Source of the DNA: an uncultured Myxococcales bacterium
GTDB lineage: Bacteria; Myxococcota_A; UBA9042; DTJE01
NCBI GenBank assembly: GCA_903857665.1
Contig: CAIOFV010000105.1
Span: 248,001 to 312,000 of the forward strand
Direction of reading: 5' to 3'
DNA length: 64,000 nt
Shown: positions 44,002-55,744 of the stretch, one piece after another
How positions within the stretch are numbered: the first letter of the stretch is position 1
How the letters are laid out: every line of letters starts with the position of its first letter
The notes under the pieces: generated by a model
Told to the model about the DNA's origin: nothing
What the model saw: the letters and a program-made list of their open reading frames with translations, nothing else
Databases searched by the model: none
Position numbers and translations under genes: made by a program

Positions 44002-46850
44002 GGCGACACCGCCTTCAGCACGTCCGCGCACCGGCCGCACAGGTCCGGGGCGCCCTCGCGCCCGCCCACGTCCTCGGTGTAGTTCCAGCAGCGGCCGCAG
44101 CGCGTGCCCTCGATCCGCTCGACGCGCACGTCGGCGGGCCCGTCCACGCCGGGCAGGGCATCGGCGCGCTCGACCGCGACGCGGGACACGACGAACAGCT
44201 CGGGCAGGGCCCCTTCGAACCGCCGCAGCACGGCGTCGTGGGGGCCGCCCGCCTTGACCTTCACGGTCACGCGGGCCTCCAGCGGGTGCCCCAGCAGCTT
44301 CGCGGCACGGGCCTCCTCCAGCTTCTTCAGGACCACGGTCCGTACTTCCAGGAACGTGTCCATGTCCTTGCGAAGGTCGGGGTCGTCCGGGAAGCCCGAG
44401 GCGTCGGGCATGGGCACCAGGAAGATCGAATCCGGGACGCCCGGGGCCTTCGGCAGGTGCCCCCAGGCCTCCTCGGCGGTGAACGACAGGATCGGCGCCA
44501 TCAGCGACAAGGTGCCTTCCAGGATCCGCCGGACCGCGGCCTGGGCCGACAGCCGCTCGCGACTGCCCGGCGCCGCGCAGTACAGCCGGTCCTTGGCGAC
44601 GTCCAGGTAGAACGACGACATGTCGATGATGAACAGGTCCATCAGCGCGCGGACGACCGCGTGGAACTCGTAGTCCTCGTAGGACTGCCGCACCTTCGCC
44701 ACGACCTCGTGGAAGCGGGCCAGCGCCCAGCGGTCCACGTCCAGCATCTGTTCCACGGGCAGCGGACCGGCGGCCGGGTCCAGGTCCGACACCACGCCCA
44801 GCATGAAGCGCCAGGTGTTGCGGACCTTGCGGTACGCCTCGACGCAGCGGTTCAGGATCTCGTCGGACAGGCGGATGTCGTCCCGGTAGTCCTCGGCCGC
44901 CGTCCACAGGCGCAGCAGCTCGGCGCCGTTCGCGTTCATGATCTTCGCGGGGTCGTAGTTGCCTTCCGACTTGGACAGCTTCTTGCCGCTCCCGTCCACC
45001 ACGAAGCCGTGCGTCAGCACCGCCTTGTAGGGCGCCTGCCCGCGGGTGCCGACGGAGGCCAGCAGCGACGACTGGAACCAGCCGCGGTGCTGGTCGCTGC
45101 CTTCCAGGTACAGGTCGACCCGTGGGTGCGGGTCGTCGGCCGTGGCCAGGCGCGCCTCCATGACGGCCGCGTAGGACACGCCCGAATCGAACCACACGTC
45201 CAGGATGTCCTTCACCTTGTGCAGGTCCGTGGACCCGCACTGGCCGCACTTCCACCCTTCGGGCAGCAGTTCGTTGAGCGGCCGGTCGAACCAGGCGTCG
45301 GCGCCCTCCGTCTCGAAGATGTCCGCGACGTGGTCGATCAGGGCCTGCGACGTTTGCACGTTGCCGCACGCGTCGCAGGAGGTGCCGACGATCGGCACGC
45401 CCCAGTGGCGCTGCCGCGAAACGCACCAGTCGGGGCGCGACTTCAGCATGCCTGTGATGCGGTCCCGGCCCCAGGACGGGATGAAGCGCACGTCCTCGAT
45501 GGCCTTGAAGGCCCGCGCCCGCAACGTCGCGTCGCCGCCTTCCGCCGACAACTGCGGCGTCATGGCCCCGTCCACCTTGATGAACCACTGCGGCGTCGCC
45601 CGGAAGATGACCGGGTTCTTGGACCGCCAGCAGTGCGGGTAGGAGTGGCTGATCTTGCCGGCGCCCAGCAGCGCGCCCTTGTCCTTCAGCAGCGCGATCA
45701 CGTCGTCGTCGCAGTCGAAGACCATGCGGCCCGCGAAGTCCGGCACTTCCGACGTGAACCGGCCCTGGTGGTTCACCGGGGCGTAGGCGGGCAGGCCGTA
45801 GCGTGCGCCCACCACGAAATCGTCCTCGCCGAAACCGGGGGCCGTGTGCACGCAGCCGGTGCCGGTGTCCATCGTCACGTGCTCGCCCACGATCAGCATC
45901 GACTCGCGGTCGATGAAGGGGTGGCGGCAGGCGGCCCGGTCCAGCACCGCGCCGGGGAACGTCGCGATGACGGTGCCCTCGGGGCGGCCGATCGCCTTGT
46001 GGAACGCCTCGAGCAGGGCTTCGGCGACGATCCACACGTCGCCATCGACCTCCTCGGCCACGTAGGTCGCCTCGGCGTCGAAGGCGATGGCGAGGTTCGA
46101 CGACAGCGTCCAGGGGGTCGTGGTCCAGATGATCACGCCGCCCTCGCGGCCCGCCAGCTCCGGGATCCGCTCGCCCACGCTGGGCGTGAACGGGAAGCGC
46201 ACGTAGATGGACGGCGAGATGGCGTCCTTGTACTCGACTTCGGCGTCGGCCAGCGCGGTTTCGCAGACGTGGCACCACAGGACCGGCTTGCGTCCCTGGT
46301 ACACGGCGCCCGCGCCCACGAAGCGCCCGAACTCGCGCAGCGTCAGCGCCTCGTAGTCGTGCGACATGGTCAGGTAGGGATCGTCCCACGACGCGAACAC
46401 GCCCAGGCGCTCGAACTCGGCGGCCTGGATTCCCACCCACTTCCCGGCGAAGTCCCGGCACTTGTGCCGCAGGCCCGACGGGTCCTTGCGCGCCGCCTCC
46501 CGGCCGATCTCCTTTTCGACGGCGTGCTCGATGGGCAGGCCGTGGCAGTCCCAGCCGGGCCGGAACTCGGTCGGCTGCCCGGTCAGGTTGCGCATCTTCA
46601 CCACGATGTCCTTCAGCACCTTGTTCAGGATGTGGCCGTGGTGGATGTGGCCGTTGGCGTAGGGCGGGCCGTCGTGGTAGCGGAACGGATCACCGCCGCG
46701 GGCCGCCGCCGCTTCCTGCATCCGCTCGTAGGTCTTCCCGTGCCGCCAGAAGTCCAGGATTTCCGGCTCGCGCTCGCGCAGGTTGGCCTTCATAGGGAAC
46801 GACGTCACGGGCAGCCGCAACGTCGCCTTGTAGTCCTTTCCGTCCGCCAC
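43998..46850 (-). CDS. ileS: Isoleucyl-tRNA synthetase
   Basis: HDGPPYANGHIHHGHILNKVLKD, KLSKSEGN, C-terminal CGRCWNY zinc motif. Confidence 0.98.
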   Translation of the reverse strand: MADGKDYKATLRLPVTSFPMKANLREREPEILDFWRHGKTYERMQEAAAARGGDPFRYHDGPPYANGHIHHGHILNKVLKDIVVKMRNLTGQPTEFRPGWDCHGLPIEHAVEKEIGREAARKDPSGLRHKCRDFAGKWVGIQAAEFERLGVFASWDDPYLTMSHDYEALTLREFGRFVGAGAVYQGRKPVLWCHVCETALADAEVEYKDAISPSIYVRFPFTPSVGERIPELAGREGGVIIWTTTPWTLSSNLAIAFDAEATYVAEEVDGDVWIVAEALLEAFHKAIGRPEGTVIATFPGAVLDRAACRHPFIDRESMLIVGEHVTMDTGTGCVHTAPGFGEDDFVVGARYGLPAYAPVNHQGRFTSEVPDFAGRMVFDCDDDVIALLKDKGALLGAGKISHSYPHCWRSKNPVIFRATPQWFIKVDGAMTPQLSAEGGDATLRARAFKAIEDVRFIPSWGRDRITGMLKSRPDWCVSRQRHWGVPIVGTSCDACGNVQTSQALIDHVADIFETEGADAWFDRPLNELLPEGWKCGQCGSTDLHKVKDILDVWFDSGVSYAAVMEARLATADDPHPRVDLYLEGSDQHRGWFQSSLLASVGTRGQAPYKAVLTHGFVVDGSGKKLSKSEGNYDPAKIMNANGAELLRLWTAAEDYRDDIRLSDEILNRCVEAYRKVRNTWRFMLGVVSDLDPAAGPLPVEQMLDVDRWALARFHEVVAKVRQSYEDYEFHAVVRALMDLFIIDMSSFYLDVAKDRLYCAAPGSRERLSAQAAVRRILEGTLSLMAPILSFTAEEAWGHLPKAPGVPDSIFLVPMPDASGFPDDPDLRKDMDTFLEVRTVVLKKLEEARAAKLLGHPLEARVTVKVKAGGPHDAVLRRFEGALPELFVVSRVAVERADALPGVDGPADVRVERIEGTRCGRCWNYTEDVGGREGAPDLCGRCADVLKAVSP

Positions 46851-46954
46851 TGGGGGCCTCCGATCGATGAAAAAAACCCGCAGGATCGTGCCCCATCGAG
46901 GGCCGAAACGTCAAGTCGGACGCGGGGGTAGGGGACTGGCCCGAGCACGGAGAC

Positions 46955-47004
46955 AGAGGCGCGATCTCAATCGCGCCGGAGACGGAGTCGCCTCGGGCCC
47001 GATC
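46955..47004 (+). repeat. Dispersed hairpin repeat family B, copy 3
   Basis: GAGGCGCGATCTCAATCGCGCCGGAGACGGAGTCGCCTCGGGCCCGATC; inner stem GCGCGAT/ATCGCGC. Confidence 0.75.
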
Positions 47005-47025
47005 AACACCCCCCGGGCGCGAAGG

Positions 47026-48276
<1,251 letters not shown>

Positions 48277-48291
48277 CGAAGGCCTCCGCTG

Positions 48292-49605
48292 CTACTTGAT
48301 TCCCGCCTCCGGGCGGACCACCGGCGCCGCGTTCCGCATGGCGCAGAACTTCGGTCCGCACATCGAGCAGAACGGGCTGTCCCGGTGCTCGGGGCCCGGC
48401 AGGGTCAGATCGTGGTACTCGCGGGCCCGGTCCGGGTCCAGCGCCAGAGCGAATTGCCCTTCCCAATCGAAGTTGTAGCGCGCATGGGCCATCGCGTCGT
48501 CGCGGGCCCGGGCGTTCGGGTGCCCCCGGGCCACGTCGGCCGCGTGGGCCGCGATCTTGAAGGCGATCACGCCGGCGCGCACGTCCTCGGCGTCGGGCAG
48601 GCCCAGGTGTTCCTTGGGCGTCACGTAGCACAGGAAGTCCGCACCGGCGACCGCGGCCATCGTGGCGCCGATCGCGCCGGCGATGTGGTCGTAGCCGGCG
48701 GCCACGTCGGTGACCAGAGGCCCCAGCACGTAGAACGGCGCGCCGTCGCACAGCTCCTTCTGGCGCCGCATGTTGTCGGCGATCTGGTCGAACGGCACGT
48801 GGCCGGGACCCTCGATCATCACCTGCACGTCCCGCGCCCAGCACCGCCGGGCCAGGTCGCCCAGCGTGGACAGCTCGGCGAACTGCGCCGCATCGGAAGC
48901 GTCGGCCAGGCAGCCCGGCCGCAGCCCGTCGCCCAGGCTCAGCGTCACGTCGTGCCGGGCAGCGATGTCCAGCACCCGGTCGAAATGCTCGAAGTACGGA
49001 TTCTCGCGGTCGTTGTGATCCATCCAGCGGGCGATCAGGGCGCCCCCGCGGCTGACGATGCCGATGGCCCGCTTCCGGGCCAGGGGCAGGTGCGCCCTCA
49101 GGATGCCGGCGTGGATCGTCATGAAGTCCACGCCCTGTCGCGCCTGGGCCTCGACCACCTCGAAGAACGCGTCCAGCGGGAGGTCCGCGAAGTCATCGAC
49201 CTCCTCGGCGGCCTGGTAGATCGGGACGGTCCCGACCGGGGCCGAGCAGGCGGCGAGCACCGCGCCGCGCACGTCGTCCACGTCGGGGCCGGTCGATAGG
49301 TCCATCACCGCGTCGGCGCCGTACTTCAGGGCGATCCGGACCTTTTCGACCTCGTCGGCGAGGCAGGATTCCGAGGTCGAGCGCCCCAGGTTCACGTTCA
49401 CCTTGACGGTGAGGCCGGCGCCGATGCCCACGGGATGCAGCGAACGATGGCCGGGGTTCGCCGGGATGACGACCCGGCCCGCCGCGATCGCGTCGCGCAG
49501 CGCGCCGGGGCCCATGTTCTCGTCGCGGGCAACGACCTCCATCTGGGGCGTGACGATCCCCGCGCGGGCGGAGGCCAATTGCGTCAGTATCGGCAACCCT
49601 TCCAA
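48292..49605 (-). CDS. thiC: Phosphomethylpyrimidine synthase
   Basis: [13 protein letters not shown]...GDGLRPG...[14 protein letters not shown]...[11 protein letters not shown]. Confidence 0.97.
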   Translation of the reverse strand: MEGLPILTQLASARAGIVTPQMEVVARDENMGPGALRDAIAAGRVVIPANPGHRSLHPVGIGAGLTVKVNVNLGRSTSESCLADEVEKVRIALKYGADAVMDLSTGPDVDDVRGAVLAACSAPVGTVPIYQAAEEVDDFADLPLDAFFEVVEAQARQGVDFMTIHAGILRAHLPLARKRAIGIVSRGGALIARWMDHNDRENPYFEHFDRVLDIAARHDVTLSLGDGLRPGCLADASDAAQFAELSTLGDLARRCWARDVQVMIEGPGHVPFDQIADNMRRQKELCDGAPFYVLGPLVTDVAAGYDHIAGAIGATMAAVAGADFLCYVTPKEHLGLPDAEDVRAGVIAFKIAAHAADVARGHPNARARDDAMAHARYNFDWEGQFALALDPDRAREYHDLTLPGPEHRDSPFCSMCGPKFCAMRNAAPVVRPEAGIK

Positions 49606-49711
49606 CCGGTCCTCCCGCCTTGCTTCGGGCGCTCGCTGGGAGCGCGAGTCGGCAATCTATCGCCGCTCTGCCTCGATGGCAAGGAAGCGGCCATCTGGTA
49701 CAATCCACGCC

Positions 49712-50740
49712 ATGAACGTGCTGGGCATCGAGTCCTCGTGCGATGAGACCGCGGCGTCCGTGGTGACCGACGGGCGGAAGATCCGCAGTTCGGTCATCTG
49801 GTCCCAGGTGGCAGTCCATGCGCCCTTCGGCGGCGTGGTGCCCGAGATCGCCTCCCGGAACCACCTGCAGTCGATCGTGCCCGTGGTCCAGGAAGCCCTG
49901 TCGCAGGCGGGCGTCACGCTGGCGGACATCGACGGCCTGTCGGTCACCATCGGCCCGGGCCTGATCGGCTCCCTGCTGGTCGGCGTCCAGTTCGCGAAGG
50001 CCCTGGCGCTGGCGACGGGGCGTCCCCTGGTGGGCGTGAACCACCTGGAAGGCCACGTGATGGCCGCGTTCCTGGTCGAGGACCGGGAGCCGCCGGTATA
50101 CCCGTTCGTGGCCCTCGCGGTGTCCGGCGGGCATACCAGCCTGTACCTCCTGACCGCACCCGGGCGGATCCGGCTGCTGGGACGGACGCGGGACGACGCG
50201 GCCGGGGAGGCCTTCGACAAGGCGGCCGCCGTGCTGGGCCTCCCGTATCCGGGCGGCGTGTCCATCGACAGGGTGTCGGCGGGGCGCGACCCCGGGACGG
50301 TGCGGTTCCCGCGCTCGATGATCTCCGACGGTTCCGACATGTCCTTTTCGGGGCTCAAGACGGCCTTGCGCCGCCACCTGGAACTGCTGGGCCACGTCCC
50401 GGGCCCGGACGAGGTGGCCGACATCGCGGCGGCGTTCCAGGAGGCGGTCGTCGATGTGCTGGTGTCGAAGACGGCTGCCGCGGCCCGTGACCATGGCGTT
50501 CGCGACGTCGTGATCGCCGGGGGTGTCGCGGCCAACCGCCGGCTGAGGTCCCGGATGGCGGACGCGATGGCCCGGGACCGGCGCATCCTGCACGCGGTGC
50601 CGATCTCGTTGTGCACCGACAACGCCGCGATGATCGCGGGCCTGGGGCACCTGTACCTGTTCGGCGAGCTGCGGGAAGCGGACGTGCCCCGCGGCCTGGA
50701 CATGGATCCCTTCGTCCGACGCGTGGACGACGGATGGTGA
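49712..50740 (+). CDS. tsaD: tRNA threonylcarbamoyladenosine transferase subunit TsaD
   Basis: MNVLGIESSCDETAASVV...GVNHLEGHVMAAFL...SGGHTSLYLL. Confidence 0.98.
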   Translation: MNVLGIESSCDETAASVVTDGRKIRSSVIWSQVAVHAPFGGVVPEIASRNHLQSIVPVVQEALSQAGVTLADIDGLSVTIGPGLIGSLLVGVQFAKALALATGRPLVGVNHLEGHVMAAFLVEDREPPVYPFVALAVSGGHTSLYLLTAPGRIRLLGRTRDDAAGEAFDKAAAVLGLPYPGGVSIDRVSAGRDPGTVRFPRSMISDGSDMSFSGLKTALRRHLELLGHVPGPDEVADIAAAFQEAVVDVLVSKTAAAARDHGVRDVVIAGGVAANRRLRSRMADAMARDRRILHAVPISLCTDNAAMIAGLGHLYLFGELREADVPRGLDMDPFVRRVDDGW

Positions 50741-52173
50741 CGACGGGAATCACTGGCGATAGGCCCGCTCCGGCGGGTCGGGAGGAGGCCGTGGCGCGGT
50801 TCCCCAGGAGTCGGTTCCCGGGGGTTGCCCGGGTTGCCGCGTTGCTGGCTCTGTCGTGGATGGCGGCCTGCGCCGCCTGTTCGGGCGCGTCCCGGGACCT
50901 GGACTCCGATCTCGGCGGCCTCGACGTCGCGGACGGGCAGGACCTTCCGGAGGCGTCCGACGTCAAGCACGACGGCCTGGGCGACGACGGGTCCCCTGCA
51001 GACGTGCCGAAGACCTGCGAAAACCAGTTGCTGTCCTGGCTGTGCCTCGATGCCGCCCACTGCCAGGCGTGGGAGGAATGCACCGGACCGCAGGCGTGCG
51101 ACCAACCTCCGTGCTGGGGCGACTACTGCCAGGACTTTCCGGGCACCTGCATCCCCAAGGTCTTCGATGTCCCGTGCACCTTGCCGTCGGATTGCGCCTC
51201 GGGCCAGAGTTGCCCGGTGGCCGAGGCCGGTGGCGCGAATCCGCATCCCGCCGCGTGTCGCGCGCTGCCCGTCGCCGCGGGGACCTGCTGGAGCGACCTG
51301 GACTGCGTGGCCGGTCAGCGCTGCGCCGGCGAGACCCTGTGCGCCCCGGACAACCTGGGTGCGTGTTCCGAGTTCCCGGGACGGTGCGCCCCGGCCCCGG
51401 TCGGGTCCAACTGCCTGGAAGACGACGACTGCGGCGTCGCGGGGTCTTGCAGCGGCGCGGTGCTGTGCTCGGCCGCCCAGTCGGACTGCGCCGACGTGGC
51501 AGGCACCTGCGCGTCGGGCGGTCGCAAGGGCTGCCTCGTGAAGGCGGACTGCAAGGATGACCCCGCAGGGCCGTTCTGCGTGGGCGCGCGACTCGAGGCC
51601 GCGGGGTTCTGCTCGCCGGCACCCGGGCTCCACGGCGGGGAGTGCTGGGAGGATGCCGATTGCGGCCAGACCGGCGCATGCATCGGCGCCGCGCCCTGCC
51701 CGCCCGGGGATCGTTGCCAGGCGGGCGCCCTGCACGCGGGCTTCTGCGGCCCGTTCCCCACCGCCTCGACGACCGGGGTCGTGGTCACCTTCGTGGCAGG
51801 GGCGACCCGGGCCGACGACCGGGCCGTGATCCACAACCTGTTGCCGATCGCCATCGCCTACCCGGCGTGCCAGTCCCTCGGTCTGCAGATCCAGAAGAAC
51901 GGGGCATGGCTTGTGGACGCGGATGGGCATCCGTCCACGTTCAACGGGAAGATGGACGACACCCTGTGCGTCGCCTCCAACCCTTCGGAACTGCTGCGCA
52001 TCCCCTCCGGCGGTGCGCGCGTGCTGGTCAACCTGCAGGCGGACTTCGAGGTGCCGAACCACGCCCATCGCCTCGTGCTGGTCTACCACATCGGGTGCGA
52101 TTCGGCCGACGCGGCCTCCGAAGGGTGCCGGGTCCAGGACTACCGGTTCGTCACGTCCGCGGACTTCCAGTGA
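50734..52173 (+). CDS. Cys-rich predicted lipoprotein
   Basis: Hydrophobic stretch VARVAALLALSWMAACAACSG; repeated C...DCxxGxxC motifs. Confidence 0.7.
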   Translation: MVTTGITGDRPAPAGREEAVARFPRSRFPGVARVAALLALSWMAACAACSGASRDLDSDLGGLDVADGQDLPEASDVKHDGLGDDGSPADVPKTCENQLLSWLCLDAAHCQAWEECTGPQACDQPPCWGDYCQDFPGTCIPKVFDVPCTLPSDCASGQSCPVAEAGGANPHPAACRALPVAAGTCWSDLDCVAGQRCAGETLCAPDNLGACSEFPGRCAPAPVGSNCLEDDDCGVAGSCSGAVLCSAAQSDCADVAGTCASGGRKGCLVKADCKDDPAGPFCVGARLEAAGFCSPAPGLHGGECWEDADCGQTGACIGAAPCPPGDRCQAGALHAGFCGPFPTASTTGVVVTFVAGATRADDRAVIHNLLPIAIAYPACQSLGLQIQKNGAWLVDADGHPSTFNGKMDDTLCVASNPSELLRIPSGGARVLVNLQADFEVPNHAHRLVLVYHIGCDSADAASEGCRVQDYRFVTSADFQ

Positions 52174-53012
52174 ATCCGCACTCCGACCCCCCGGATCCCT
52201 CGCGGGACGACCGTCGCCCGAGGAAGTCACTGGGCCAGCATTTCCTGAACAGCGGCCGGGTCGTGCACCACATGATCGACTCGCTGGCCCCGGGCCCGAC
52301 CGACACCGTGGTCGAAATCGGACCCGGGCGAGGCGCGCTGACGCACGAACTGGCGGCCGCCTGCGGGCGCCTCGTGCTGATCGAAAAGGACGAGCGGTTC
52401 GCGGCCGAGCATGCCCGCCGCTTTTCGGAGGACCCCCGGGTCGAGGTCCACGAGGACGACGCGACGACCTTCGACCTTAGGCGGGTCGCACCCGCGGGGG
52501 CGGGCCTGCGGATCATCGGAAACCTGCCCTACAACGCCGGCGGGCCGATCCTGTTCAACCTGCTGCGGCGGCGGGATCGCATCGCGCGGATGGTGCTGAT
52601 GTTCCAGCGCGAGGTGGCCCAGCGCCTGTGCGCCGTGCCCGGCGATCGCCAGCACGGCGCCGTGTCGATCCTGGTGCGGTCCCTGGCGGGTGTCCGCCTG
52701 TTGTTCGACGTGTCGCCGGACAAGTTCGTGCCCCCCCCGAAGGTGTGGTCGTCGGTGGTCCTCCTGGACCCGGCCGGGGCCGACCCGTCGGCGGCCTCCA
52801 CGGTCGATGATCCGGCGTTCGGGGCCTTTGCGCATGCGGTGTTCGCCCAGCCCCGCAAGACGGTGCTGAACTCGCTGGCGAACGGGCTGGGCCGCCCGAA
52901 GGATGCCCTGGGCCCCGCCCTGATCGAGGCGGGGATCGACCCTGCGTCCCGTCCGGCCGTCGTGACCGTGGACCAGGTGGTGCGCCTGTACCAGGCCCTG
53001 CGCGGGCCCTAG
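52170..53012 (+). CDS. rsmA: 16S rRNA dimethyladenosine transferase
   Basis: RKSLGQHFLN...VEIGPGRGALTHEL...IIGNLPYNAGGPILF; GTG start. Confidence 0.95.
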   Translation: MNPHSDPPDPSRDDRRPRKSLGQHFLNSGRVVHHMIDSLAPGPTDTVVEIGPGRGALTHELAAACGRLVLIEKDERFAAEHARRFSEDPRVEVHEDDATTFDLRRVAPAGAGLRIIGNLPYNAGGPILFNLLRRRDRIARMVLMFQREVAQRLCAVPGDRQHGAVSILVRSLAGVRLLFDVSPDKFVPPPKVWSSVVLLDPAGADPSAASTVDDPAFGAFAHAVFAQPRKTVLNSLANGLGRPKDALGPALIEAGIDPASRPAVVTVDQVVRLYQALRGP

Positions 53013-53018
53013 CCGGGA

Positions 53019-53942
53019 GTGGCCGTGCGAGCCGCCTTCAAGCCGCCCATCAACCGCGCTGTGCCGTGGCTCATCTTCGGGGCGGTGCTGATGCCCGCCC
53101 TGGCGACCGCGGTGGTCGGGATCGTGATCCTGGCCCTGTGGACCGTCCCCCGCGACATCGTCCTCGGGGTGCTGACCCTGGTGTTCAGCGCCTTCGCCCT
53201 GGCCGGCTCGATCCTCGCGGTGACCCTGCTGTGGCGACAGCACCGACTGGTGCGGCTGCAGGCGGAGTTCGTCGCCCACGTGTCCCACGAGTTGCGCACG
53301 CCGCTGGCATCGATCCGGATGTACGTGGACACGCTCCGCCTGGGGCGCGTGACCTCGCCCCAGGAGACCGACGAATTCCTGGAGGCCCTGGCCCGGGAAA
53401 CGTCGCGACTGTCCGCGCTGGTCGAGCAGTTGCTGGGCTTCCGCACGGCCTCGATGGGTGCCGCCGTGACCCGGGAGGCCGTCGTCCCGGCGGAACTGGT
53501 CCGCGAAACCCTGGAGCCGTTCCGGCACGACCCGTCCGTGGGGTCGCGGCTGACGATCGACGTCGAACCCGGCCTCCCCGAGGTCATCATCGACCGCGAG
53601 GCGTTCCGGGGTGCGATGGCGAACTTGGTGCGCAACGCCGTGGCCTACGGAGGCGACGGCGAGATCGACGTGAAGGCCCGCCTGGTCGATGGGCGGGTGT
53701 CCTTCGAGGTCCGCGACCGGGGCCCGGGCATCCCGCAGGACGAGCAGCGCCGGGTGTTCAAGCGGTTCGAGCGGGGCAGGGCGACGGCCGACGCGGGCAT
53801 CCCGGGACTGGGCCTCGGGCTGGCCATCGTGAAGCAGTTCGCCGACGCCCACGGCGGGCAGGTGGTGCTGGACAGCACGCCCGGCCAGGGCAGCACGTTC
53901 GCGATCCGCCTTCCGCAGGCGGGGGAGGGTGAAGGCGGATGA
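53019..53942 (+). CDS. Sensor histidine kinase
   Basis: FVAHVSHELRTPLASIRMY H-box; N-, G-boxes (LVRNAVAY, RDRGPGIP, GLGLGLAIVKQF). Confidence 0.95.
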   Translation: MAVRAAFKPPINRAVPWLIFGAVLMPALATAVVGIVILALWTVPRDIVLGVLTLVFSAFALAGSILAVTLLWRQHRLVRLQAEFVAHVSHELRTPLASIRMYVDTLRLGRVTSPQETDEFLEALARETSRLSALVEQLLGFRTASMGAAVTREAVVPAELVRETLEPFRHDPSVGSRLTIDVEPGLPEVIIDREAFRGAMANLVRNAVAYGGDGEIDVKARLVDGRVSFEVRDRGPGIPQDEQRRVFKRFERGRATADAGIPGLGLGLAIVKQFADAHGGQVVLDSTPGQGSTFAIRLPQAGEGEGG

Positions 53943-54670
53943 AGAACGGGTATCCGCAGGACGGGCAGAAGGAAACGATCCTGGTCGTCGAGGACGACGA
54001 GTCGCTGGCCCGTGGCATCGCGCACAACCTGCGTTTCGAGGGATACCGCGTGCTGCAGGCCGCCGACGGGGAAGAGGGCCTGCGGCTGGCCTGCGATGCC
54101 CGGCCGGACCTGGTGATCCTGGACCTGATGCTGCCCCGGATGAAGGGCCTGGACGTCCTGGCCGCCCTGCGGGAGGCCGGCGTCGGTGCGCAGGTGATCA
54201 TCCTGTCGGCACGCTCCCAGGAAGCGGACAAGGTCGCGGGCCTGCGGGTCGGGGCGGACGACTACGTCACCAAGCCCTTCGGCGTCAACGAGCTGGTGGC
54301 TCGCGTCGAGGCGGCCCTTCGTCGGCCCCGCGAGGCCCGGCGCCGCGAGGCCGAGGAGTCGCTGGCCTTCGGGGACGTGACGATCCTGCCGGGACGCCGA
54401 CAGGCGACGCGGGGCGACGCGGAACTTCGCCTGACCGCGCGAGAATTCGACCTGCTCTACTTCCTGGCCACGCATCCGGACCGGCCCTTCGACCGCGACA
54501 CGCTGCTGCGACAGGTCTGGGGCTGGGAATACGAAGGCACGCCCCGCACCATCGACAACTTCATCCGCGGCCTGCGCCTGAAGATCGAAGTCGATCCCTC
54601 GTCGCCCAGGTACCTGCTGACCGTGCTGGGCGTCGGGTACCGGTTTTCGAGGGGTTCGAACGGGTCGTGA
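53939..54670 (+). CDS. OmpR/PhoB-family response regulator
   Basis: ILVVEDDESLARGI...PDLVILDLMLPRMKGLDVL...KPFGVNELVAR; winged-helix C-terminus. Confidence 0.96.
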   Translation: MKNGYPQDGQKETILVVEDDESLARGIAHNLRFEGYRVLQAADGEEGLRLACDARPDLVILDLMLPRMKGLDVLAALREAGVGAQVIILSARSQEADKVAGLRVGADDYVTKPFGVNELVARVEAALRRPREARRREAEESLAFGDVTILPGRRQATRGDAELRLTAREFDLLYFLATHPDRPFDRDTLLRQVWGWEYEGTPRTIDNFIRGLRLKIEVDPSSPRYLLTVLGVGYRFSRGSNGS

Positions 54671-54694
54671 TTCCCGGGGGAGGGCGTCGGGCGG

Positions 54695-55633
54695 TCAGTG
54701 GACGGCCCGGAACCAGCGACCCGGCGGCCACCAGAGGACCACCGCACTTCCCTTGGCGTTTTCCACCGGAAGGAAGCCCCAGTAGCGTCCGTCGCTGCTG
54801 TTGTCCCGGTTGTCGCCCATCGCAAGGACGTGACCCTCCGGAACGGTGGCCTCGGGGAGCGCAGCGGATTCGTCCCCGGGCAGCGGCCAGTCGGGATTGT
54901 TGACGCACCCGACCGTCGTGTTGACCGGCGGGGGGGCCAGGTGCTGGGTGACGTATTCGGCCTCGCCCAGGCGCTCGGTCTGGCGCACGCATCGACACCG
55001 CGCGAAGGTCGCGTCGTCGCAGGGCGAATCCCTGGAAACGACCTCCGTCGGGATTTCGACCCCATTGATGACGAGGCGATTGCCGGTCAGGCGGACCCGG
55101 TCGCCTGCGACCGCCACGATTCGCTTGATGAAATCCTTGCCGTGGTCCTCGCCGGGGCCCGGGTACTCGAAGACGGTGATGTCGCCCCGCTTGGGATCGC
55201 CCCCGTCCACCAGGCGCCAGTGGGTGAACGGCACCCGCAGGCCGTAGACGTACTTGTTGACGAAGATGTGGTCCTCGATCAGCAGCGTCGGGATCATCGA
55301 ACCCGTCGGGATCTTGAAGGCCTCGAAGACGAACGCGCGGATCAGCAGGGCCACCAGCACGGCCGCCCCCAGGGACTCCACGTACTCCATCACGGTGGCG
55401 CGCTTGAGCGCTTCGTGGTGCTTCGCCAGCCCGGCGCGCACGGCCTCGACGGCGACCGCCAGTTGCGGATCATCGACGTTCTTCGCCAGCGCCTGGTCCA
55501 AATCCTTCAGCCGCGCCTGGAAGACCTGGAGGTCCGCCGGGGCGAGCCGGCTTCCGCGGTACTTCAGCATGCGCGACGTTTCGCGGGCCAGACGGTTCGC
55601 ATCCTTGCGGAGCGGGCGGGCGGGACGGGGCAC
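54695..55633 (-). CDS. lepB: Signal peptidase I with Cys-containing insertion
   Basis: IPTGSMIPTLLIEDHIFVNKYVYGLR...RIVAVAGDRVRL...GDNRDNSSDGRYWGF; probable GTG start at 55633. Confidence 0.93.
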   Translation of the reverse strand: MPRPARPLRKDANRLARETSRMLKYRGSRLAPADLQVFQARLKDLDQALAKNVDDPQLAVAVEAVRAGLAKHHEALKRATVMEYVESLGAAVLVALLIRAFVFEAFKIPTGSMIPTLLIEDHIFVNKYVYGLRVPFTHWRLVDGGDPKRGDITVFEYPGPGEDHGKDFIKRIVAVAGDRVRLTGNRLVINGVEIPTEVVSRDSPCDDATFARCRCVRQTERLGEAEYVTQHLAPPPVNTTVGCVNNPDWPLPGDESAALPEATVPEGHVLAMGDNRDNSSDGRYWGFLPVENAKGSAVVLWWPPGRWFRAVH

Positions 55634-55744
55634 GGTCGCCTCCGGGCGGTCCGGGGACGGAGGATACGGCGCTGGGGGTGGGGTGTCAAACCTGGCGGGC
55701 AATCCCTGCCGCCGGTACACTCATCCTGGCCTCGGGAGGTCTGC

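Noticed and set aside
42940-46461. 1173-aa ORF joining an ileS shadow frame with lspA
   Set aside because: Only the last 353 codons (lspA) are plausible; the N-terminal part is out of frame with ileS.
49606-49711. TPP riboswitch upstream of thiC
   Set aside because: No CUGAGA / ACCUGAUCUGGAUAAUGCCAGC-like core could be found on the minus strand.
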